The translations under genes and the position numbers were made by a program. The notes below the pieces were generated by a model. That model made no database searches. It had not been told where the DNA came from and worked only from the letters and a program-made list of their open reading frames with translations. Source: Pseudomonas sp. MIACH (GTDB lineage: Bacteria; Pseudomonadota; Gammaproteobacteria; Pseudomonadales; Pseudomonadaceae). From it: a stretch of DNA of 64,000 nucleotides. Location of the stretch: assembly GCF_001269925.1 (NCBI RefSeq), contig NZ_LHVO01000061.1, forward strand, positions 1 to 64,000. The letters run 5' to 3'. This document shows, piece after piece, positions 17,054 to 25,654 of this stretch (positions within the stretch are counted from its first letter, which is position 1; every line of letters begins with the position of its first letter).

Positions 17054-18216
17054 GGGGCCTCTCCGATAATCAGGCTGACGTTGTTGCCGCCGAAGGCAAA
17101 CGAGTTGCTCATCAGGCAGGGTTTTTCCAGGGTTTCGCCGCTGTGTGCCCATCGCAAGGCGGGCAGCGTGGGGTCGGCCTGGCCGTCCCACACATGGGGC
17201 GGCACCCGGCCGTGGGCCAGGCTCAGCCAGCAGAACGCGGCTTCCAGCGCGCCGGCCGCGCCCAGGGTGTGGCCGCTCATGGGTTTGGTCGACGAGCAGG
17301 CCACGCCTTCGGGGAACAGGCTGGCGACGGCCAGGCTTTCCATGGCGTCATTGTGTTGGGTGGCGGTGCCGTGCAGGTTCAGGTAGCCGATCTGCTCGGG
17401 CGCAAGCTTCGCGCTGGCCAAGGCCTTGCGCATCGCCTGCAAGGCGCCTTTGCCGGTGGGTTCCGGCGCGGAGATATGGTGTGCGTCGCAACTCGCACCG
17501 CTGCCCAACAGGGCGATCGCTGCAGGCGTTTTAGTCATCAGGAACAGCACCGCCGCTTCACCGATATTGATGCCGTTGCGGTTCACCGAAAACGGATTGC
17601 AGCGCTCGTTGGACACCGCTTCCAGCGCGCTGAACCCATTGAGGGTCAGCTTGCACAGGCTGTCCACGCCACCGCAGATCACCGCATCGCAGACGCCCAG
17701 GTCGAGCAGGCGCTGGGCGCTCATCAGCGCACGGGCGCTGGACGTACAGGCGGTGGAGATCACATAGGCCGGGCCGCTCAGTTGCAGCCAGTCGGCGAGG
17801 AAATTTGCCGGTGCGCTGAGTTCCTGTTGCTGGTAGTCGTAGTCGCCGGGGAAGTGCTTGTCGCGCAGGTACTGGGCGATGCCGCGGCTGGCTTCGTCGA
17901 TGCCCGAGGTGCTGGTGCCCAGCACAATGCCGACCCGCGCCGCGCCGTAGTGTTGGATCGCCAGGCGAATCTCGCCCTCGATCTGCAACGCCGCTTCCAG
18001 CAGCAACTGATTATTGCGGCTGCTTTGCTGGCCCAGTTCGGGCGGGATCGTCGCCAATTCGCCGTGCACACCGGCCACTGGCAACACACGTTCCGGCACC
18101 CAGCCGCTTTCGGCGCGCATGCCGGAACAGTCACCGGCAAACAGGTTGCGGCTGACGTGTGCCTGGCCACGGCCGAGGGCGCAGATCACCCCGAGGGCAT
18201 TGAGATAGGCGGTCAT
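17050..18216 (-). CDS. apeO: Beta-ketoacyl-ACP synthase (APE, ApeO-like)
   Basis: Condensing enzyme, 388 aa, with Cys in 'VISTACTSSARALM', His in 'NLHGTATQHNDAM' and His in 'KPMSGHTLGAAGALE'. In known APE assembly lines ApeO is the elongating KS, a partner of the CLF ApeC encoded at the start of this operon. Start 'MTAYLNALGVICALG' at 18216; the upstream in-frame extension lies in the lipoprotein gene. Confidence 0.88.
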   Translation of the reverse strand: MTAYLNALGVICALGRGQAHVSRNLFAGDCSGMRAESGWVPERVLPVAGVHGELATIPPELGQQSSRNNQLLLEAALQIEGEIRLAIQHYGAARVGIVLGTSTSGIDEASRGIAQYLRDKHFPGDYDYQQQELSAPANFLADWLQLSGPAYVISTACTSSARALMSAQRLLDLGVCDAVICGGVDSLCKLTLNGFSALEAVSNERCNPFSVNRNGINIGEAAVLFLMTKTPAAIALLGSGASCDAHHISAPEPTGKGALQAMRKALASAKLAPEQIGYLNLHGTATQHNDAMESLAVASLFPEGVACSSTKPMSGHTLGAAGALEAAFCWLSLAHGRVPPHVWDGQADPTLPALRWAHSGETLEKPCLMSNSFAFGGNNVSLIIGEAP

Positions 18217-18695
18217 GGCGCAGCCCCGAGCGGCGTGATGCGGTAGCTCAACGGCTGCCCGCTGATGTTCACGCTGAACACCTGCGAAGACTGATAGACG
18301 ACCTGCCAACGCCCCGGCAACGTGCGGGTGAGGTCCATCGCCTGGGCACTGGGGTACAGCGCGCGCAGGTCATCCGCCGAGGCCAGGGCAAACAGCAAGG
18401 CCGCGAACAGTTCACGCGCCTGAGGGTTGGGCGGCAGCAAGCCATCGGCCTGCCACTGGCCATTGATCAGCTTTTGCCGGGCCAGGGGAATGCCCAGCGG
18501 GTCCATCATCGACCAGCGAATGCCCGCGCCTTCGCGCTGGATCACCAGCAGCCAGTCCTGGCTCTGGGCACCTTCCTGGCGCTGCACATGCAATTGCATG
18601 GGCAGCGCCAGGGCCGGGGTTTTTTCCGGCAGCGGTGGCTGGCTGGCGCAGGCACTGAGCAGCAGCAGGCAACCCATCAACAGCAGGCGCATCAT
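18213..18695 (-). CDS. DUF3261 lipoprotein of the APE operon
   Basis: Outer-membrane-type lipoprotein, about 160 aa, signal peptide 'MMRLLLMGCLLLLSAC' with Cys at the lipobox. The body is the DUF3261 type found in APE clusters ('QDWLLVIQREGAGIRWSMMD', 'GIPLARQKLINGQW'), whose fold resembles LolB-like carriers. It probably receives or inserts the lipid-linked polyene at the outer membrane (inference). Two adjacent ATGs (18695, 18692) overlap the methyltransferase stop. Confidence 0.82.
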   Translation of the reverse strand: MMRLLLMGCLLLLSACASQPPLPEKTPALALPMQLHVQRQEGAQSQDWLLVIQREGAGIRWSMMDPLGIPLARQKLINGQWQADGLLPPNPQARELFAALLFALASADDLRALYPSAQAMDLTRTLPGRWQVVYQSSQVFSVNISGQPLSYRITPLGAAP

Positions 18696-19426
18696 GCTGC
18701 GGTACTCGCCAAGGGTTTGCGCGCCACGCAATTGACCAGGGTTTCTTCGCGTTGGCCCACCGGCGGCGCCTTGCGCAAACCCCAGCGCTCCAGCAGGCCG
18801 AAGTCGCTGGAGCGGCTCCACCACAGGTACGGATACGAAACGTTTTGCGGGCCGAACTCAAAGCCCTGTTCGCGGAGCATCTGCAGGTACGCTTCGGCGC
18901 TTTTCTGCACATGCATGGGGTGGCGGAACAGCCAGCGAATGACCCAGGTGTCGATATAGGCTTCAGTGGATTCGGCAAACAGCAAGTAACCACCCGGCTT
19001 GAGCACCCGGTAGAACTCGGTCAGCGCGCGTTGCTGTTCAACCAGGTGATGGAAGGTCTGGTGGCAGAAGAGGATATCGACACTGGCATCCGGCACGTCG
19101 AGGGTGGCGCAGTCACTGCCGATCAGCTCCACATCCAGGCCTTGGCGAGCGGCTTCCTGGCGGCTCAGTTCCAGGCTGTGCGGGTCGGCATCCAGGCCGA
19201 TCAGGCGGGAAGGCGCAAACACCTGTTGCAGCAACTTGAAGGATTTGCCCTGGCCGCACCCCGCGTCCAGCAGCACCGGGGCGACGGGCAGCGGCTCGCT
19301 GAAGCGGCTGCGCAAGTCATTGATCGCCACGCGCAACACGTGGTGCTGCCAGGTGTGGCTGCGTAGGAACCAGAAGCCGAACTTGGTTTCTTCAACGTAG
19401 TTCTTGCTTAAGTAGCGACTGCTCAC
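18692..19426 (-). CDS. SAM-dependent methyltransferase (APE tailoring)
   Basis: Class I methyltransferase, 244 aa, with SAM motif I 'VLLDAGCGQGKSF', the acidic strand end 'LIGLDADPHSLELS', and 'FYRVLKPGGYLLFAE'. In APE clusters such enzymes methylate the aryl head group. The start is GTG 19426 ('MSSRYLSKNYVEETKFGFWF'), overlapping the flavoprotein stop in GTGA. The much longer upstream frame runs inside that gene and is spurious. Confidence 0.85.
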   Translation of the reverse strand: MSSRYLSKNYVEETKFGFWFLRSHTWQHHVLRVAINDLRSRFSEPLPVAPVLLDAGCGQGKSFKLLQQVFAPSRLIGLDADPHSLELSRQEAARQGLDVELIGSDCATLDVPDASVDILFCHQTFHHLVEQQRALTEFYRVLKPGGYLLFAESTEAYIDTWVIRWLFRHPMHVQKSAEAYLQMLREQGFEFGPQNVSYPYLWWSRSSDFGLLERWGLRKAPPVGQREETLVNCVARKPLASTAA

Positions 19427-20670
19427 GCGGCATCCCCTGCACAAATTTCTGACAACATCCGCAACCGCCGCTTGGGCTCGCTGACGAACGGGTTGCGCTC
19501 GTCCCACGCATAGCCGGCGAGGATCGAACTGATCATCCGGCGGATCTCCGGCGCGCTGCCGGGGTGGAAAATCACATCCTGGAATGTACCGGCGTACCAG
19601 CCTTCGACGTAGCAACGGAAGGTGTCGACACCGCGCTTGAGCGGCTCGGCAAACTCGGTTTGCCAGTCTACGGTCTCGCCTTTGAGCTGACGATGCAGCA
19701 CGCCGGCGGCCATGCTCGCCGAACGCATGGCGATGGTCACGCCGGACGAGAACACCGGGTCGAGGAATTCCGCCGCATTGCCCAGCAGCGCAAAGCCGGG
19801 GCCGTGCAGGGTTTTGACGTTGGCCGAGTAGCCGCCGATGGTGCGCGCGGGGGTATCCCACACAGCGTGGCGCAGCACACCGGACAGGCTTGGGGTCTCA
19901 TCGATAAAACCCCGCAGGCAAGCGTCGAGGTCGCTGTCGCGGCCGTCGAAATGCTCCTTGGCCGCAACCACACCCACCGAGCAGCGACCGTTGCTGAACG
20001 GGATGGTCCAGAACCAGATGTCGCGCTTCGTAGGGTGCGTGGTCACCAGGATCTTGGTGCGGTCGAAGCCTGGGTGCTCGATGCGGTCTTCAACGTGGGT
20101 GAACACCGCCTGGCGCACCGGGAAGTTCGACGGTGCCTCCAGGTCGAGCAGGCGCGGCAGCACGCGGCCGTAGCCACTGGCATCGAGCACGAACTTGGCC
20201 TTGATGTGGTACTCGCTGCCGTTCTCGCGGCGCACATGCAGGTAGCGGCACTCACCGGAGAAATCCACGCCGACGATGGTTTCGCCGTAGCGGATGTCGA
20301 CGCCTTGCTGGGCTGCCTGATCGGCCAGCAACTTGTCGAACTCGCCGCGCTGCACCTGGAAGGTGGTCGGCTTGCCGTTGCTGAAGGTGTCACCGAAATC
20401 AAACGCGCTATACCGATCGCCCCAGGCGAACGCGGCACCGGTTTTTACCTGGAAACCCGCCGCGTTCACGGCATCGAGCATGCCGGCTTCCTCGATGAAA
20501 TCGATGCAGTGCGACAGCAGGCTTTCGCCGATCGAGAAGCGCGGGAAATGCTGGCGCTCGATGATCAATACATCATGCCCTTTGCGTTTGAGCAGTGCGG
20601 CGGCAATCGCGCCGGATGGCCCGGCACCAATTACCACGACCTGGCGACGTTCCATTTCAACTATGGGCAC
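19423..20670 (-). CDS. Flavin-dependent halogenase-like oxidoreductase (APE tailoring)
   Basis: FAD protein, 415 aa. It has the GxGxxG motif 'VVVIGAGPSGAIAAALL', 'HFPRFSIGESLLSHC' typical of phenolic flavin halogenases, a Lys in 'GFQVKTGAAFAWG' at the place of the catalytic Lys, and the WxWxIP motif of halogenases in 'IWFWTIPFSNG'. This set argues for halogenation of the aryl polyene, as in brominated xanthomonadins. A dehydrogenase or epoxidase role cannot be excluded. Start GTG 20670 has AAGGAG five to six bases upstream. Confidence 0.8.
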   Translation of the reverse strand: MPIVEMERRQVVVIGAGPSGAIAAALLKRKGHDVLIIERQHFPRFSIGESLLSHCIDFIEEAGMLDAVNAAGFQVKTGAAFAWGDRYSAFDFGDTFSNGKPTTFQVQRGEFDKLLADQAAQQGVDIRYGETIVGVDFSGECRYLHVRRENGSEYHIKAKFVLDASGYGRVLPRLLDLEAPSNFPVRQAVFTHVEDRIEHPGFDRTKILVTTHPTKRDIWFWTIPFSNGRCSVGVVAAKEHFDGRDSDLDACLRGFIDETPSLSGVLRHAVWDTPARTIGGYSANVKTLHGPGFALLGNAAEFLDPVFSSGVTIAMRSASMAAGVLHRQLKGETVDWQTEFAEPLKRGVDTFRCYVEGWYAGTFQDVIFHPGSAPEIRRMISSILAGYAWDERNPFVSEPKRRLRMLSEICAGDAA

Positions 20671-20703
20671 GAGGGCTCCTTGCCGCTTTGGCGATAATTA
20701 CAT

Positions 20704-23016
20704 TCATGAGGCGTGTTTACGTTGGCCGGCCCAAGGCGCCAGCATAAAGCTGAATGCCAGGCCCAGGCTGACCGACAGGCCGAAATTACTCACTGCCGGG
20801 GTGCTGGACACCGCCAGCAGGCCGAACGACAACCAGGTCGTCAACGCTGCCAGCAATGTCCCTAAAAGGCTGACAGCAGGGCCGCCGATCTGTTCGCGCA
20901 TCAAAATCGCATAGTCGACACTGATGGCCGTGACCAGCAGCAACCCGAACAGGCTGAACAGGGTCAACGGCTGGCCCAGCCAACCCAGGCTGGCCAGGCT
21001 GCACAGCGCCGCCAGCAGTGGCAGGGCGACGATGCGCAAGGCCCCGCCAAAGCCGAACGGCAGGATCAGCAACAGCACGATCAGTACGCACGACATCAAC
21101 TTCAATTCGGCGGCGCTGATCTGCGTGTCGGCGAATACACGGTTCAAATCACCGAGGCGATCGACCAACTGCACGCCGGGTAGGTCCACGGCTTGCACCC
21201 GCAGCAGCGCCGGGTTGTTCAAGCCTTGCAGGCTGACCATTGCGGCCACACCGCCGTCCACCGGGCCGAGCCACAGCGTGCGCCAGGGTTCGGCCAAGGG
21301 GCCTATCAGCGCAGCGTCGATGTCTTCGGTGGGCAGCGCTTGCAGTTGCGCGACTTCGGCTTGCAGGGCGCTGGCGGGCACGCCAAGGTCCAACAGCGGC
21401 TGCCAATGCTGTGGGAGTGTGCTCAGGGCATCGCGCAGTTGCTGCTGTTCGGCGGGCAGGCTGACCAGTTGGTTGAGCGCCAGGTAACCCTGGAGCTTGT
21501 CCATATTCACCAGCTGATCCAGGCGCTGACCGAGGGCGGCCTGACGCTCCAGCAACTGCTGTTGATTGTCGGCGCGCACCAGGAAGAACTGGCTGGTGGG
21601 CTGGAAGCCGGTGATGCGCGCTACGGACTGTGCCTCTTGCAGCAGTTGCGGCGGCGCACCGATCCACTGGCGGATATCGTTTTTGCTGTTCAGTTGCCAC
21701 AGGCCGCCTGCGCAAAACAGCAGCACCCAGACCAGCAGCACCGAACTCGGCACACGCTTGAGCAAAGAGGCACGCACCAGCCACAGGCATTCGGCAATGC
21801 GCAGCGGCCACTGCGCCGGGCGCAGCTCGACGCCCTTGAGCAGCGCCGGCAGCAGGCACACCGCTGACAGGTAGGCGCCGACCAGGCCCGCAGCGGAGAA
21901 CACCGCGATCTGCGTCAAGGCCGGAAACGGCGTCCAGGCCAGCGCCAGGTAGCCGATGCAACTGGTGGCCAGGCTCAGGCTCAGCCCTGGCAGCGTCAGG
22001 CGCAATGCCGGCCAACTGCGCCAGGGGTTCATGCTCCAGCTTTTCGACAGGTAGTGCAGCGGGTAATCCACCGCGACGCCGATCAGGCTGGAGCCGAGCA
22101 CCAGGGTCATCACATGCATATGGCCGAACAGCGCCACGCACGCGACGGCACCAAACAGCATGCCCACCAGCACCGGCACAAACGCCAGCAGCACTCGCCA
22201 GCGGCGGAACGCCAGCAACAGCAACAGCAGGATACCGACGGTGGCGCCACCGCCGACCCAGGTAATTTCCCGCGTGGCCTGCTGCTGGCCGTTCGCGGCG
22301 TAAAGCAAACCGCTGGCGGCGAGCAATTGCGCGCCGTGTTCGCTGGCCAGCGCGCGGCTGGCCTGGAGCAAATCCGCCACTTGCAGCGGCAGTTTCATGT
22401 CGAAGGCGTTGCCGGTGGTGCGCGCGCGCAGCAGCACCCAGCTCTTGCCGTCGGCATCGGCGATCAAGGCGCCGCTGCCGATGTCCAGTTGCACCGAACC
22501 GTGTTGCGGCTGGCTGTTCTGGATGCGCCCGGTCAGGCCCAGCCAGTCGTCCTGGCTCGGCACCAGGCTGAAGCCGGTGAAGGGGTCGAACAGCGACTGC
22601 ACCCGTTGCTGGATGAACGCGTCGGGGTGGTCGATCAGTTGTTCGCGGTCCTTGGCCGAGAGCATCGCCAGGCGTCCGCGCAGCAACTGCTCACGCAGCG
22701 CCGGCAGGTCGGCTTGCAGGTTCCATTGGACCTTCTCGAACAAGCCGCTGGCCTGCCAGCGTTCGCCCAATTGCTGCGCCACGGCCACCGCTTGCTGGCG
22801 ATCGGCGTGCCCCACCAACACCAGCATCTCGCGGTTGAGCGGCTCCTGCATGCGCTGTTCGGCTTGCAACTCCAGGGCGTCCGGCGTGCTGCCCGGCACC
22901 AGCTCCATCAGGTTGGCCGACAGCGGTGCGCCGTGGCGCCACTGCCAGCCGGCCAGGGCCAGCACGGCCACCAGCAGGATCAGGAACAGGCGCGGTAACA
23001 GGCGCTCACTGGGCAA
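20704..23016 (-). CDS. RND/MMPL-type exporter of the APE operon
   Basis: Large inner-membrane transporter, 770 aa. It has an N-terminal helix, a periplasmic loop (about 40-240), a first helix bundle (about 250-430, 'LLLLLLAFRRWRVLLAFVPV'), a second loop and a second bundle (about 620-765). This is the duplicated MMPL layout. It likely flips or exports the lipid-linked polyene together with the LolA-like protein. The apparent start is TTG 23016, inside the end of the upstream gene; no strong ribosome site is seen, so the exact start is unsure. Confidence 0.87.
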   Translation of the reverse strand: MPSERLLPRLFLILLVAVLALAGWQWRHGAPLSANLMELVPGSTPDALELQAEQRMQEPLNREMLVLVGHADRQQAVAVAQQLGERWQASGLFEKVQWNLQADLPALREQLLRGRLAMLSAKDREQLIDHPDAFIQQRVQSLFDPFTGFSLVPSQDDWLGLTGRIQNSQPQHGSVQLDIGSGALIADADGKSWVLLRARTTGNAFDMKLPLQVADLLQASRALASEHGAQLLAASGLLYAANGQQQATREITWVGGGATVGILLLLLLAFRRWRVLLAFVPVLVGMLFGAVACVALFGHMHVMTLVLGSSLIGVAVDYPLHYLSKSWSMNPWRSWPALRLTLPGLSLSLATSCIGYLALAWTPFPALTQIAVFSAAGLVGAYLSAVCLLPALLKGVELRPAQWPLRIAECLWLVRASLLKRVPSSVLLVWVLLFCAGGLWQLNSKNDIRQWIGAPPQLLQEAQSVARITGFQPTSQFFLVRADNQQQLLERQAALGQRLDQLVNMDKLQGYLALNQLVSLPAEQQQLRDALSTLPQHWQPLLDLGVPASALQAEVAQLQALPTEDIDAALIGPLAEPWRTLWLGPVDGGVAAMVSLQGLNNPALLRVQAVDLPGVQLVDRLGDLNRVFADTQISAAELKLMSCVLIVLLLILPFGFGGALRIVALPLLAALCSLASLGWLGQPLTLFSLFGLLLVTAISVDYAILMREQIGGPAVSLLGTLLAALTTWLSFGLLAVSSTPAVSNFGLSVSLGLAFSFMLAPWAGQRKHAS

Positions 23017-23698
23017 AATCGTGTTGCTCCGCGTCGCTCAACGGCTGGCTGGCGCTGCTGTCCTGCATGCGCAGTACGGTGCTGTCGCCCTGGGTTTCCA
23101 GCAGTTCGATGGTGTGTACCAGCTCACCGCCGTCGATATTGATCTGGGTGAATACCTGCTTGAGCAGCAGTGAACGCGGGATCAGCGTGAGTTTCCATTG
23201 CTGGGCTTCGCCTTGCAGTTGCAGCTCGAAGTCACGCTGCAAGCCGCTGCTGTCGCCCTGGAGCACGGCGAGGAACAGACGGTTCTGTTCGGCACCGGCA
23301 CTCTTGTTCGGCAGCAGCTGCCAGCCGTTGGCGTCACGGCGGGCGATGCCTTGGGCGCTGATGCGGTAGTCCTGTTGCAGCGGGGTTTTCAGCAGCCACA
23401 GCAGGCCGTGGTCCTTGGCCAGGACGAAGGTGCCCTTGCTGACCAACGGTTGCGGTAGGGCGCGCAGGTGTTTTTCCTGGATGAAGCTGCCGTGAATGAC
23501 CGTTGGCTTTGCCAGTTGGTCGCTGAGTTGTTGCAGGTCGAAGGCGTGTGCCGTCCCCGAAAAACCAAACAACACCAACACTGTAGGAGCGAGCTTGCTC
23601 GCGAAAAACCTGAGAGCGCCGCGGGGGATCAGGAAACCCGCGTTATCGTTGACGATCTTCGCGAGCAAGCTCGCTCCTACAGAGAACGGGGTCAGCAT
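23006..23698 (-). CDS. LolA-like outer-membrane lipoprotein carrier (APE), signal region carries a REPIN
   Basis: Periplasmic carrier of the LolA family. From 'FDLQQLSDQLAKPTVIHGSF' onward the protein shows the LolA-like beta-barrel pattern ('GTFVLAKDHGLLWLLKTPLQ'). The ATG at 23698 overlaps the thioesterase stop. Between codon 6 and the hydrophobic 'VLVLFGFSGTAHA' lies a 100-bp REPIN (23582-23681), read in frame as about 33 extra residues. The result is a long, odd signal peptide with basic residues supplied by the repeat. Alternatively translation starts at a GTG just after the REPIN, but no ribosome site is there. Confidence 0.85.
   Translation of the reverse strand: MLTPFSVGASLLAKIVNDNAGFLIPRGALRFFASKLAPTVLVLFGFSGTAHAFDLQQLSDQLAKPTVIHGSFIQEKHLRALPQPLVSKGTFVLAKDHGLLWLLKTPLQQDYRISAQGIARRDANGWQLLPNKSAGAEQNRLFLAVLQGDSSGLQRDFELQLQGEAQQWKLTLIPRSLLLKQVFTQINIDGGELVHTIELLETQGDSTVLRMQDSSASQPLSDAEQHDFAQ
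23582..23681. repeat. REPIN inside the LolA-like coding region
   Basis: Two inverted 24-base REP units (23582-23605 and 23658-23681), exact reverse complements starting tgtaggagcgag, enclose a 52-base spacer. It is the same class as the REPIN at 41186-41284. It contains no stop in the reading frame of the LolA-like gene and adds no frameshift. Confidence 0.95.
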
Positions 23699-24120
23699 TT
23701 CAGGGCCCTTTCGACGGCATCGGTGAATATTTTGGGCGAGGCCAATTGCATCTCGCGGCTGGCCATCTCTACCGCCACTTGCACGGTGCTGGCACGGGTC
23801 AAGCGCTCGCCGCTGGCCAGGTCGGTGATCAGGTAATTGACCTTCAAGCGGTTCTCCCATTCCACCAGGCTGGCGCGCACGTTGATCGTCTGGCCGAACA
23901 CCGCACCGCGCACATAGCGCAGTTGCATGTCGATCACCGGCCAGGCGTAGCCGGCTTCGAGCATCGCCGTGTAGTTGTGGCCGATCTTGTCCAGCAGCGC
24001 GCAGCGTGCGATTTCCAGGTACTTCACGTAATGCCCGTGCCAGACGACGTTCATGGTGTCGACGTCAAAAAACGGCACTAGGATTTCGGTATCGCTGTGC
24101 AGTACGCCAGGGCTACGCAT
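23692..24120 (-). CDS. Acyl-CoA/ACP thioesterase, 4HBT hotdog fold (APE)
   Basis: 142-aa thioesterase of the YbgC/4-hydroxybenzoyl-CoA type. The catalytic Asp region is 'VPFFDVDTMNVVWHGHYVKY', followed by 'YLEIARCALLDKIG'. In APE clusters a thioesterase of this kind probably releases stalled or finished chains. Start 24120 overlaps the ammonia-lyase stop; the stop overlaps the LolA-like start. Confidence 0.88.
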   Translation of the reverse strand: MRSPGVLHSDTEILVPFFDVDTMNVVWHGHYVKYLEIARCALLDKIGHNYTAMLEAGYAWPVIDMQLRYVRGAVFGQTINVRASLVEWENRLKVNYLITDLASGERLTRASTVQVAVEMASREMQLASPKIFTDAVERALKC

Positions 24121-25654
24121 GCAGCCTCCAGTGTTGCTCGGCGATGCGTTGCAGGCACAGGCGCAATTCGCCTTCGAGGGCACGGTCTTCGATGACCGGC
24201 GGGAAGTCCTGGGCCAGTTCCGCATGCATGGCCGCCAGAGCCGGCGGCAACGGGCGGGCGTCGTCGGCCTGGGCGCGCAGCCACACGCCCTGGTTGGCGG
24301 CGAGCAGGGTCGCGGCGGCGACCTGTTCGGTCAGCTCCAGCACGCGGATCGCATCGCGGGCGGCGATGGTGCCCATGCTCACCTTGTCCTGGTTGTGGCA
24401 CTCGGTGGAGCGCGAGAACACGCTGGCCGGCATGGTGTTTTTCAGCGCTTCGGCGGTCCAGGCGCTGGTGCCGATCTGCACGGCCTTGAAGCCATGATTG
24501 ATCATCGCGCGGTCAGCCGGTGCGCCGGACAGGTTGCTCGGCAGGCCGTGGTTGTAGCGCACGTCCACCAGCAGGGCGAGCTGGCGGTCGAGCAGGTCGG
24601 CGACGTTGGCCACCAGGGTCTTGAGGCTGTCCATGGCAAAGGCGATATGCCCACCGTAGAAATGCCCGCCATGCAGCACGCGCTCTTCTTCGGCGTCGAT
24701 GATCGGGTTGTCGTTGGCGCTGTTCAGTTCGATCTCGATAAACGAGCGCAGCCAGTTCAGGCTGTCGGCCAGCACGCCGAGGACGTGGGGCGCGCAGCGC
24801 AGCGAATAGCGGTCCTGCAGGCGATGCAGCGGCGCGGTCGGCGCGTCGATCGCCAGGTCCTTGCGCAGCCAGGCGGCGACTTGCATCTGCCCTGGATGTG
24901 GCTTGGCGGCGAACAGGCGCTCATCGAAGTGTTCCGGGTTGCCTTGCAGCGCCACCACGTTCAGCGCGGTGATGCGTGTGGCCAGTTGCAGCAGGTAATC
25001 GGCACGGGCAAAGGCCAGGCAAGCGATGCCGGTCATCACCGCGGTGCCGTTCATCAGTGCCAGGGCTTCCTTGGGCCGCAGTACCAGCGGCTCCCAACCG
25101 AGTTCGCGGTGCACGTCGGCCGCCTGGCGACGCTCGCCACGGAACAGCACTTCGCGCTCGCCGGACAGGGTCGCGGCCACGTAGGACAGCGGCGTCAGGT
25201 CACCACTGGCGCCCACCGAGCCCTCTTCCGGGATCAGCGGCAGCACGTCGTGTTCGAGGAACCCATGCAGGCGCTCCAGCAGTTCCACGCGCACCCCGGA
25301 GACACCGTGGCACAGCGACTGCAAGCGTGCCGCCAGCACCGCACGGGTGGCTTGGGCGTCGAGCAGCTTGCCCAGGCCGCAACCATGGAAGGTGTACAGG
25401 TGACGGGGCAGGGCCTCGACATGTTGCAACGGTACCGCGACCACGCAGGAGTCACCGTAGCCGGTGGTCACGCCGTAGATCACGCCTTCCTTGTCCAGCA
25501 GCGAGTCGAGGAACTGCGCGCCCTTGGCAATGCGCTGGCGATACGCGGCATCGCTTTGCAGCTGGGTAGGCACCTGACGGTTGGCCAGGGCCAGCACGTC
25601 TTCGATGCGCAGGGGGCGTTCGCCAAAGGTTACCGGCTCAAGATGCGTCGTCAT
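24113..25654 (-). CDS. Aromatic amino acid/histidine ammonia-lyase family (APE)
   Basis: 513-aa MIO-dependent lyase. The prosthetic-group triad Ala-Ser-Gly is in 'GSVGASGDLTPLSYVAA', the catalytic Tyr loop in 'GVTTGYGDSC', and a conserved Asn/Gln block in 'NSANDNPIID'. It removes ammonia from an aromatic amino acid, most likely Tyr or Phe, to give an aryl acrylate starter for the polyene. The substrate-selecting segment reads 'LYTFHGCGLG', unlike the Ser-His of true HutH, so a histidine catabolic role is unlikely. There are no hut genes nearby. Confidence 0.88.
   Translation of the reverse strand: MTTHLEPVTFGERPLRIEDVLALANRQVPTQLQSDAAYRQRIAKGAQFLDSLLDKEGVIYGVTTGYGDSCVVAVPLQHVEALPRHLYTFHGCGLGKLLDAQATRAVLAARLQSLCHGVSGVRVELLERLHGFLEHDVLPLIPEEGSVGASGDLTPLSYVAATLSGEREVLFRGERRQAADVHRELGWEPLVLRPKEALALMNGTAVMTGIACLAFARADYLLQLATRITALNVVALQGNPEHFDERLFAAKPHPGQMQVAAWLRKDLAIDAPTAPLHRLQDRYSLRCAPHVLGVLADSLNWLRSFIEIELNSANDNPIIDAEEERVLHGGHFYGGHIAFAMDSLKTLVANVADLLDRQLALLVDVRYNHGLPSNLSGAPADRAMINHGFKAVQIGTSAWTAEALKNTMPASVFSRSTECHNQDKVSMGTIAARDAIRVLELTEQVAAATLLAANQGVWLRAQADDARPLPPALAAMHAELAQDFPPVIEDRALEGELRLCLQRIAEQHWRLHA

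Noticed and set aside
18692..19861. longer form of the methyltransferase (389 codons)
   Set aside because: The extra N terminus overlaps the flavoprotein gene in another frame and is Arg-rich; GTG 19426 gives the family length and the usual overlap.
24113..25654. hutH (histidine catabolism)
   Set aside because: No other hut genes, embedded in an APE operon, and the selectivity segment differs from HutH.
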